Assembly (NCBI RefSeq): GCF_002210285.1
Contig: NZ_MWQE01000001.1
Coordinates: forward strand, 372,001-436,000
Direction: 5' to 3'
Source of the DNA: Fibrobacter sp. UWR2
Lineage (GTDB): Bacteria > Fibrobacterota > Fibrobacteria > Fibrobacterales > Fibrobacteraceae
Length of the DNA: 64,000 bases
The stretch's first letter is position 1. Every line of letters begins with the position of its first letter. The position numbers and the translations under genes are program-made. The notes below the pieces were generated by a model that made no database searches, was not told the origin of the DNA, and was given only the letters and a program-made list of their open reading frames with translations. Shown here piece by piece: positions 57,933-64,000 of the stretch.

Positions 57933-59363
57933 ATGGATATTTTAGTTGTCAGCCCGGAAGCGGGTAACTGGCAGATACCGAGTCCGCTGACCACGGCGGT
58001 CAACCGGTTGACCGATGCATTCGCCCAGGCCGGGGTGAATGTTGTAACCTGTTCCCCGTTCTACAAGAACCACTTACAAAATCTGGAAAGTTACAAGTGC
58101 GTGTTCCGCGGAGCGGAACGCCTGCACGGCAAGCCCTACGAGGTCTGGGTATCAGAGGAAGATCCTCTACACACCTATATATATAATGAAGACTATTTCG
58201 GGCGCCCCTATGTCTATGGCCCGCCCAAGAGTGTCCCGTACGGAGACAACCACCTGCGGTTTGCCTTCCTTGCCTCGGCTTGCCTGAGCTACGCTATCGA
58301 GACCAAGACCAAGGTCCAGGCGATTCTCGGCCACGAATGGGGCGGTGCGCTTGTAGGTGCGCTGGCGCACAATATCTACAAGGAAGAATTTGGCGACGTG
58401 CCGTTCTTCTTTACCGTCCACAACATCACCTACGACTTCCATGTGAGGTCCGATGAAATTGAGCGAATCGGCCTTCCGCGCGATAGGTACAACATGGACG
58501 GTTACGAGTTCTGGGGCAAGGTGAGCCTCCTCAAGGCGGGCATCTGCTTTGCCGAAAAGGTGCTGTTCCCTTCTCCCGGCTATCGCGACGCGATGCTCAA
58601 CACGAACTTGCCTGGTGGGCTCAGTGGATTCTTGAGTCACAATGCCGATAAGCTTATCGGTGTGCAGTTTGGCGTGAGTTATAAGGTCTGGGACTTCAAC
58701 CGAGAGGAGCAACTCCCGATTAAGGAAGCCAAGCACAGGGCGAGACTCCAGTTGCAGGAATCCTTCCACGTGAATTTCGGGTCGAAACTTGTGCTTTACG
58801 TGCACCTCGATGACGAAGCCGGCAATACTTCGGAGACGCTAGCAACTATCCTTGCCGATATTACCAAGCAGGAAGTGTTCATCATCGTGGGCATCTCGCC
58901 CGAAGATCCAGAATGGCATTTCTACCAGGACGTGTCGAAGCAGTATCCCGACATCTTGCATGTGCTGCCGCTCGACAAGGAAACCGAGAACGTGAAGCCG
59001 CTCAAGGAAGTCCTTGCCGGTTCGGATGTCCTGTTTGCTGCAAACCTGCGTGAACCGTCGACTTCTATAATCCTCAAGGCCCTTGCTTGCGGAACGCTTC
59101 CGCTTACGGGTTTCAATGTGGGCGTGGCAAGTATGCTGAGCGACTATGCTCCCGAGACTGCCGGCTGCGCGAATGCGTTCCTGGTCGAAGACGAGAATGC
59201 CCCGCACCAGATGTTGCGCCGTCTCAAGGATGCGCTCCACGTGTACAAGAACGAGGTCGCCGACTGGGACAAGGCGGTGGTGAACGCGTACAGCGGTTTC
59301 CATTACGAATGGGCCCGCACGATTTCAAAATATTTGCTAATATTGGGCGAACTGGGACTTTAG
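57933..59363 (+). CDS. GT5-like (glycogen/starch synthase family) glycosyltransferase
   Basis: 476 residues in two Rossmann-like halves. The N-terminal starch-synthase domain shows the pattern MDILVVSPEAGNWQIPSPLTTAVNRL, ILGHEWGGALVG and FFTVHNITYDFHV; the C-terminal half has VLAGSDVLFAANLREPSTSIILKALACGTLPLT. GT5 enzymes extend alpha-1,4-glucan from ADP- or UDP-glucose. The substrate-binding K-x-G-G-L is absent at the N-terminus, so the donor may differ. The stop codon TAG lies inside the tRNA gene that follows (10-base overlap). Confidence 0.72.
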   Translation: MDILVVSPEAGNWQIPSPLTTAVNRLTDAFAQAGVNVVTCSPFYKNHLQNLESYKCVFRGAERLHGKPYEVWVSEEDPLHTYIYNEDYFGRPYVYGPPKSVPYGDNHLRFAFLASACLSYAIETKTKVQAILGHEWGGALVGALAHNIYKEEFGDVPFFFTVHNITYDFHVRSDEIERIGLPRDRYNMDGYEFWGKVSLLKAGICFAEKVLFPSPGYRDAMLNTNLPGGLSGFLSHNADKLIGVQFGVSYKVWDFNREEQLPIKEAKHRARLQLQESFHVNFGSKLVLYVHLDDEAGNTSETLATILADITKQEVFIIVGISPEDPEWHFYQDVSKQYPDILHVLPLDKETENVKPLKEVLAGSDVLFAANLREPSTSIILKALACGTLPLTGFNVGVASMLSDYAPETAGCANAFLVEDENAPHQMLRRLKDALHVYKNEVADWDKAVVNAYSGFHYEWARTISKYLLILGELGL

Positions 59364-59427
59364 CTCAATTGGTTAGAGCAGCGGACTCATAACCCGCGGG
59401 TTCCGGGTTCAAGTCCCGGAGGTCCCA
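59354..59427 (+). tRNA. tRNA with CAU anticodon (Met or Ile2)
   Basis: A full cloverleaf: acceptor GGGACTT / AGGTCCC, D arm TAGCTCAATTGGTTAGAGCA, anticodon loop CTCATAA, T arm CCGGG-TTCAAGT-CCCGG. The CCA end is not encoded (ACGA follows). CAU may read AUG, or AUA after lysidine modification; identity elements do not settle it by eye. A terminator follows at once. Confidence 0.93.
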
Positions 59428-59431
59428 CGAA

Positions 59432-59467
59432 AGGCTTGCAACTGTAAGGTTGCAGGCCTTTTTTTGT
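59432..59467 (+). terminator. Terminator of the glycosyltransferase-tRNA unit
   Basis: Stem GGC-TGCAAC / GTTGCA-GCC around TGTAA, then a run of seven T. Confidence 0.88.
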
Positions 59468-59517
59468 TTGTTCGAATTTTGTTAGTTCGCCTGCAATGCA
59501 GGGGTGCTGGTCCGGCC

Positions 59518-60447
59518 TCAGCGCTCGAGTGTCTTGATGGTTCCGCGCTTCACGCGTTCTTCGCTGTAGGGGTCGATGTGCACCAGGGCGTCGACTACGT
59601 TTTCGCCGGCATCGATAAGCCTGCGTTCCACCTCTTCGGCAAGGTCATGCGCATCGAGGAGTGTCATTTCGGCTGGGACCACCACGTGCAGGTCCACATG
59701 CAGGTCCGAACCGACATATCGGGTGCGGAACCCGTGAATGCTGATGACGTTAGGGCAGGAGAGGGCGACATCCTTTAGTTTCTGCGCCACTTCTTCGCTG
59801 GCGCCTTCGTCTGCGACGCGGTGGATTCCTGGCCAGGCAATCTCGAAACCTGAATGCAGTATGAATACCGACACGATGATGGCCCCGATGGAGTCCGCAA
59901 ACCAGAGGCTCGGGAAGAGGATCCCGAAAAGTACCGCGACTAGTACGGGAATGGAACTGTACGCGTCGCTCCGGTGGTGCCAGGCATTCGCCTCGACGGC
60001 TTCGCTCCGGATGGCGCGGCCCTTTGCTCGCGTGTAGCGGAATAGCGATTCCTTTACGATGATGGAAACGGCGGCCATGATGGCGGCGATCCATTCGGGG
60101 TGAGACTGCTCGCCGTTGATGAGCGCCATGATGGCGTTATAGCCAAGCCCGATACCTACCGCACAGACGGCAAGCCCGATGCCTACAGAAATCAGTGTCT
60201 CGAATCGCCGGTGCCCATAGGGGTGCTGCTCGTCGGGGGGCAGGTTCCAGAACTTGGAACCTACGATGATCGCAATGTCGGTGATGAAGTCCGATGCGCT
60301 GTGGATAGCGTCGGCCACGAGTGCCTGGGACCCGCCGAAATAGCCGGCAAAAAACTTGCCTACCGAGAGCGCGGCGTTCCAGCCGAGCCCTACCCAAGTG
60401 ACGTGGCGGACCTCCGCACTGTCATCTTTTTTTGTGATACGGGTCAT
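59518..60447 (-). CDS. Cation diffusion facilitator (Zn2+/Fe2+ exporter)
   Basis: 309 residues, six membrane helices and a C-terminal cytosolic domain. The two metal-site motifs are intact: DAIHSASDF in TM2 and HHRSDAYSS in TM5, the HxxxD pattern of CDF zinc/iron exporters. The C-terminal part (SIHGFRTRYVGSDLHVDLHVVVP) is the regulatory alpha/beta domain. Start MTRITKK (60447) was chosen; the longer frame enters the divergent promoter. It is probably monocistronic. Confidence 0.93.
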   Translation of the reverse strand: MTRITKKDDSAEVRHVTWVGLGWNAALSVGKFFAGYFGGSQALVADAIHSASDFITDIAIIVGSKFWNLPPDEQHPYGHRRFETLISVGIGLAVCAVGIGLGYNAIMALINGEQSHPEWIAAIMAAVSIIVKESLFRYTRAKGRAIRSEAVEANAWHHRSDAYSSIPVLVAVLFGILFPSLWFADSIGAIIVSVFILHSGFEIAWPGIHRVADEGASEEVAQKLKDVALSCPNVISIHGFRTRYVGSDLHVDLHVVVPAEMTLLDAHDLAEEVERRLIDAGENVVDALVHIDPYSEERVKRGTIKTLER

Positions 60448-60550
60448 AATTATTGATTTTCTAAATATAACAAAACGCAACCTTTCACTAACGTTGTGCA
60501 TCCAAATACACGAAAACGACGATAATACTTTTTATTTTTGGGTGACTCGT

Positions 60551-61891
60551 ATGAAAAAGGTTTTAAAGTTCATTATTGTGGTTGCAGTCCTTGCTGCTGT
60601 CGCGTTCGGCGTGAAGCATTTCTTTTTTTCAGAAAGTGCAAGTGACGCCGCAGGGCCACTCGTGAGTGCGAAGGTCACGCAGACGACGATTTCTACCACG
60701 ATTTCGGCGACGGGTACGCTCGAGCCTGTGGACCAGGTGGAAGTGGGTACGCAGGTTTCGGGCGACATCGCAAAGATCTATGTCGACTTCAATTCTAAGG
60801 TCAAGAAGGGCCAGGTCATCGCCGAACTCGACAAGTCGAAACTGAAGGCCACTCTCACGCAGGCAGAAATCGCCTACAGGAGTGCCGAGAACGACTACAA
60901 GTACAAGGAATCCACCTACAACCGCGTAAAGAAACTTTCCGAGAGCAACGCCGCAAGCGCTGTGGAACTCGAGACCGCCGAGTATAACATGAACTCGGCG
61001 AAGCTTTCCGTGGAACGCAGCAAGAACGAGGTGAACCAGGCCCGGCTCAACCTGAGCTACGCGACCATCAAGAGCCCCATCGACGGAGTGGTGCTGAAGC
61101 GCGCCGTGGAAGTGGGCCAGACGGTGGCGGCCTCCATGAGTACGCCGACGCTGTTCGTAATAGCTAGGGATTTGAGCCAGATGAAGGTGATGGCCGCCAT
61201 TGACGAGGCCGATATCGGGCAGGTGAAGCAGGGCCAGCGCGTGACATTCACGGTCGACGCCTTCCAGGACGACAAGTTCAAGGGCTCCGTGCAGGAAGTC
61301 CGCTTGAATCCGACTACCACGAGCAACGTGGTGACCTATACCGTAGTGATTACCGCCGAGAATCCGGACCAGAAACTGCTCCCCGGCATGACGGCAACCT
61401 GCACTATCGTGACGCAGGAAGTCGAAGACGCCATCGCGATACCCGTGAAGGCGCTCAAGTTTACGCCCGCAGACGGCACCCCGATGGCGGACCCGAAGGA
61501 CATGCCGTTCCCGCCGCACATGGGCCGCGATTCGCTTGCCGGCGGTGACAGCGCGTTTGCGAAGGGAGATTTCCCGCCTCCGCCGCCCGACATGGGCGCA
61601 GGCGGCCCTGGAAAGTTCGGGCCTCCGGGAAAGGGTGGCTTCAAGAAGCGCGCCGGCGCGAAGAAGCCCTCGGGTGACCATGTATGGGTGAGCATCGACG
61701 GGAAGGCTGCCCCGCGCAGGGTCAAGACCGGTATCAGCGACGGCGTGAATATCCAGATTCTGAAGGGACTCTCCGTCGGCGATTCCGTGGTCGTAAGCCA
61801 GGAAACCGTCAGCGCAGCGAAGAGCGAGAAGGCTTCCGCTAGCAACCCCTTCATGCCAGGGCCTCCGGGCAAGAATAAAAAGAAGAAGTAG
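60551..61891 (+). CDS. RND/MacA-type periplasmic adaptor with Pro/Gly-rich insertion
   Basis: 446 residues. One N-terminal membrane helix, lipoyl halves (TLEPVDQVEVGTQVSGDIAKI and YATIKSPIDGVVLKRAVEVGQTV), a long helical hairpin (~90-165), beta barrel, and a final domain (~380-435; GISDGVNIQILKGLSVGDSVV). This is the MacA/HlyD layout of tripartite efflux. Between barrel and final domain lies a ~70-residue Pro/Gly/Lys-rich stretch (PPPPPDMGAGGPGKFGPPGK) not usual in the family. No MacB or outer-membrane channel gene is adjacent, so it is an orphan here. Confidence 0.88.
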   Translation: MKKVLKFIIVVAVLAAVAFGVKHFFFSESASDAAGPLVSAKVTQTTISTTISATGTLEPVDQVEVGTQVSGDIAKIYVDFNSKVKKGQVIAELDKSKLKATLTQAEIAYRSAENDYKYKESTYNRVKKLSESNAASAVELETAEYNMNSAKLSVERSKNEVNQARLNLSYATIKSPIDGVVLKRAVEVGQTVAASMSTPTLFVIARDLSQMKVMAAIDEADIGQVKQGQRVTFTVDAFQDDKFKGSVQEVRLNPTTTSNVVTYTVVITAENPDQKLLPGMTATCTIVTQEVEDAIAIPVKALKFTPADGTPMADPKDMPFPPHMGRDSLAGGDSAFAKGDFPPPPPDMGAGGPGKFGPPGKGGFKKRAGAKKPSGDHVWVSIDGKAAPRRVKTGISDGVNIQILKGLSVGDSVVVSQETVSAAKSEKASASNPFMPGPPGKNKKKK

Positions 61892-61898
61892 GCCTGCC

Positions 61899-63011
61899 AT
61901 GCCTTTAGAGATTATCCGCGCCGACATTTCGAAGGTCAAGGCAGATGCCATTGTCAACTCCGCAAACAAGAATCCTATTTGCGGGGGAGGCGCGGAATAT
62001 CATATATACAAGGCCGCCGGTTACGATGACTTGCTGAAGGCTCGTGAGCAGGTGGGGCCGCTCAAGGTGGCGCAGGTCGCGGTGACGCCCGCCTTCGCAC
62101 TCGATGCCAAATATATCATCCATACTGTCGGGCCCAAGTGGAATGGCGGTGATTCCGGAGAATCGCTGGCCCTTGCCGACTGCTACCGGGGTGCGCTCGA
62201 CAAGGCGCAGGAACTGGGCTGCCAGTCCATCGCCTTCCCGCTTATTTCTAGCGGCGTGTTCAAGTTCCCCAAGGATAGTGCGCTAAGGATTGCGTTGAGC
62301 GCCATCGGTGAGTTCCTGCAGACGAACGAAATGAATGTAATGCTGGTCGTATTCGACCGCAAGGCGTTTGAAGTCTCGGAAGAACTGAGTAGCGATATTC
62401 AGGCATTTATCGACGATAACTACGTACAGGATAAATACGGCGATGTCAATAGGTACGTAAGCAATCGCCGGCGAAATTTGCAGGTCGAACAGGAAGAAAG
62501 GTTTTATGCCCTAGAAGCACCGCAATGCGACATTCCCGACGAGGAACCTCACCGTATCTTGGATAGAGAAGAATTCGTCGAAGAAGATGGTGCTGCAGAC
62601 GAGTGCGTAAGACTGTGCGTCAAATCAGCGGAAAAAAGCCTCGAAAGCCTCGAGGATATTCTTGCGAAGCCGGGCGAAACCTTCTGTAACAAGCTCTTCA
62701 GACTCATTCACGAAAAGAACCAGGACGACGTGGAAGTCTACAAGCGCGCGAATCTCGACCGCAAACATTTTTCCAAGATTCGCAGCAACGTGAATTACAG
62801 GCCCACCAAAAAGACGGCGCTCGCGCTCGCCATCGCCTTGCGCTTGAATATGGACGAAACGGCCGACTTGCTTGCCCGCGCCGAACTTGCGCTATCGCCT
62901 TCCAACAGGGGCGACCTGATTGTCATGTATTTTATTGAGCGACAGAAGTACGATATCTGGGAAATCAATAGCATGCTTTTCAAGTTCGGGCAACCGACTC
63001 TCGGCGCATAA
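61899..63011 (+). CDS. Macro domain protein with C-terminal HTH-like domain
   Basis: 370 residues. Residues ~1-170 are a macro domain: DAIVNSANKNPICGGGAEYHIYKAAG and FPLISSGVFKFPKDSALRIAL match the ADP-ribose-binding loops. A charged linker (~175-255) leads to a helical C-terminal domain (~262-370; VEVYKRANLDRKHFSKIRSN, KKTALALAIALRLNMDETADLLARA) like a lambda-repressor-type fold. Macro domains remove or bind ADP-ribose. It starts 7 bases after the adaptor stop. The vWA gene follows after 140 bases. Confidence 0.85.
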   Translation: MPLEIIRADISKVKADAIVNSANKNPICGGGAEYHIYKAAGYDDLLKAREQVGPLKVAQVAVTPAFALDAKYIIHTVGPKWNGGDSGESLALADCYRGALDKAQELGCQSIAFPLISSGVFKFPKDSALRIALSAIGEFLQTNEMNVMLVVFDRKAFEVSEELSSDIQAFIDDNYVQDKYGDVNRYVSNRRRNLQVEQEERFYALEAPQCDIPDEEPHRILDREEFVEEDGAADECVRLCVKSAEKSLESLEDILAKPGETFCNKLFRLIHEKNQDDVEVYKRANLDRKHFSKIRSNVNYRPTKKTALALAIALRLNMDETADLLARAELALSPSNRGDLIVMYFIERQKYDIWEINSMLFKFGQPTLGA

Positions 63012-63151
63012 AATGTCGCCTGCCAGGCGACCAAATTTCCCTATATAGCACCTATTATTGCTTTCGTCAACCGGTAGCAAACGCAAAAGTGCGAACGCAC
63101 TAAGCCAGCGACCATCACCTAAGCCGCACTTATAGCGGCACGGACGCAAAT
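63012..63151. other. Intergenic region between macro and vWA genes
   Basis: 140 bases. No gene or clear terminator. A short CCTATATAGC promoter-like core is at ~63040 and a weak inverted repeat CCGCACTTATAGCGGC lies at 63123-63139 just before the vWA gene. Confidence 0.35.
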
Positions 63152-63808
63152 ATGAAAAAGGGACTTACCGAAATCGTTTTTATCCTGGACCGCAGCGGTT
63201 CCATGAGCGGGCTCGAAAAGGATACCATCGGCGGATTCAATTCCACCATCGAGAGGCAGAAGCGGGAGGAAGGCGAAGCGATTGTCTCCACCGTACTTTT
63301 CGATGACGACACGGAAGTATTGCACGACCGTGTTTCGCTGGAAAAGATTGCGCCGCTCACCGACAAGGAATACTATGCCCGCGGAAGCACGGCCCTGCTC
63401 GATGCTATCGGCGGGGCAATCCACCACATCGGTAACGTGCACAAGTATGCCCGCGAAGAAGACCGCCCTGAAAAGACCATCTTCGTCATCACCACCGACG
63501 GTTACGAGAATGCGAGCCGCAAGTATTCCTCCGATCGCGTGAAGCAGATGGTGGAACGCCAAAAACAAAAGTACGGCTGGGAATTCATCTTCCTCGGCGC
63601 GAATATAGATGCCGTCGAGACCGCAAGGAATTTCGGTATCGATGAAGAACGTGCCGCAAACTTCGTGAACGATGGAGCCGGAATCGAAGTTATGTACGAA
63701 GCACAGTGCTGCCTTATGAGCGATATCCGCCATAACCGCAAGAACGAGCGCATGTGGAAAAAGAATGTCGACGCCGACTACCAGAAACGCAACAACCGCA
63801 CGAGGTAA
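63152..63808 (+). CDS. vWA domain protein
   Basis: 218 residues. A von Willebrand A domain with the MIDAS motif DRSGSMSG near residue 15, the Thr in RGSTALLDAIG (~85) and the Asp in TTDGYENAS (~118). Bacterial vWA proteins of this soluble type bind a partner through a metal, often in TerY-like stress systems. Start ATG 63152 follows the repeat noted above; no strong ribosome site is visible. The neighbour macro-domain gene suggests a joint role in ADP-ribose signalling. Confidence 0.85.
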   Translation: MKKGLTEIVFILDRSGSMSGLEKDTIGGFNSTIERQKREEGEAIVSTVLFDDDTEVLHDRVSLEKIAPLTDKEYYARGSTALLDAIGGAIHHIGNVHKYAREEDRPEKTIFVITTDGYENASRKYSSDRVKQMVERQKQKYGWEFIFLGANIDAVETARNFGIDEERAANFVNDGAGIEVMYEAQCCLMSDIRHNRKNERMWKKNVDADYQKRNNRTR

Positions 63809-63809
63809 G

Positions 63810-64000
63810 TTATGTGCGGCGGTTCTGGTACCTTACGTAGGCAAACCGTTTGCTGTCGGGGGCCCAGGAATTCACGTTGATGGTTCCCTGGCCGCCGAAT
63901 AGCTTGAGGATGGTGCGGGGCTCGCTCCAGCCGGTTTCATCGCAGCCGGTCATGAGCCGGATTTCTACGTTCTTGTTGGGCACGTGTTCGCCGGGGCGCA
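63810..64000 (-). CDS. PD40/TolB-like protein, C-terminal part (5' truncated)
   Basis: The minus-strand frame enters from the window edge and ends at 63810 (TAA), one base from the vWA stop. The last 62 residues include EIRLMTGCDETGWSEP and SWAPDSKRFAYVRYQ, the PD40 repeat motif seen in TolB-like propellers and oligogalacturonide lyases. The rest lies outside the window, so the family is not fixed. Confidence 0.65.
   Translation of the reverse strand, partial: RPGEHVPNKNVEIRLMTGCDETGWSEPRTILKLFGGQGTINVNSWAPDSKRFAYVRYQNRRT

Overview
The window looks like chromosomal DNA of a Fibrobacter-type (Fibrobacterota) fibre degrader from a gut or rumen. Evidence: secreted glycoside hydrolases with family 6 carbohydrate-binding modules followed by a C-terminal basic terminal domain (BTD), lipoproteins with long serine-rich linkers, fibre-degrader beta-barrel and type IX-secretion-like surface proteins, a monomeric isocitrate dehydrogenase, and a TATATTT-like promoter core in front of many genes. 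The genus is an inference from these habits; no 16S gene or unique marker is present.

Layout. 1-5.8 kb: a truncated sugar transporter, a hypothetical protein, an arylamine N-acetyltransferase-like enzyme, a lipoprotein and two MATE exporters, one fused to a GHKL-type ATPase domain. 5.9-7.3 kb: GH5 endoglucanase. 7.5-10.2 kb: three tandem cysteine-rich lipoproteins with near-identical signal peptides plus a radical SAM/SPASM enzyme (an rSAM/lipoprotein system). 10.3-15.3 kb: isocitrate dehydrogenase, a Ser-rich lipoprotein, a Nudix hydrolase carrying an in-frame palindromic repeat, and a diguanylate cyclase. 15.4-19.6 kb: a C39-like/Ca-repeat exoprotein between two paralogous secreted proteins. 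19.6-25.6 kb: MFS exporter, a low-GC operon (GLUG lipoprotein, NERD nuclease-like membrane protein, small membrane protein) and an RNA m5U methyltransferase. 25.7-47.5 kb: a polysaccharide-degradation island (esterase, GH2, GH127, GH5-CBM6, beta-helix/GH141-like-CBM6, clan GH-A-CBM6, GH95-CBM, GH43-CBM6-CBM6, GH9). 47.5-64 kb: coaE, an EamA transporter, mscL, an overlapping lolA / surface protein / PorV-like / recF operon, porin, OpgC-like acyltransferase, lipoprotein, GT5-like glycosyltransferase overlapping a tRNA(CAU), CDF exporter, RND adaptor, a macro-domain plus vWA gene pair and a truncated PD40 protein.

The island enzymes would cleave beta-galactose, beta-L-arabinofuranose, alpha-fucose/galactose, arabinose/xylose and acyl groups from hemicellulose and pectin side chains, next to cellulases. 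All are exported, and several share a CBM6 and a BTD. Eight consecutive island genes are each preceded by a related 24-nt element. A promoter-like TATxTTT motif starts a nearly constant distance (34 nt, once 35) after each element, so the island looks like a regulon with one upstream operator design. This element and the three-substrate rSAM/lipoprotein locus are the most promising undescribed systems here. All family assignments come from motif reading; no database search was run.
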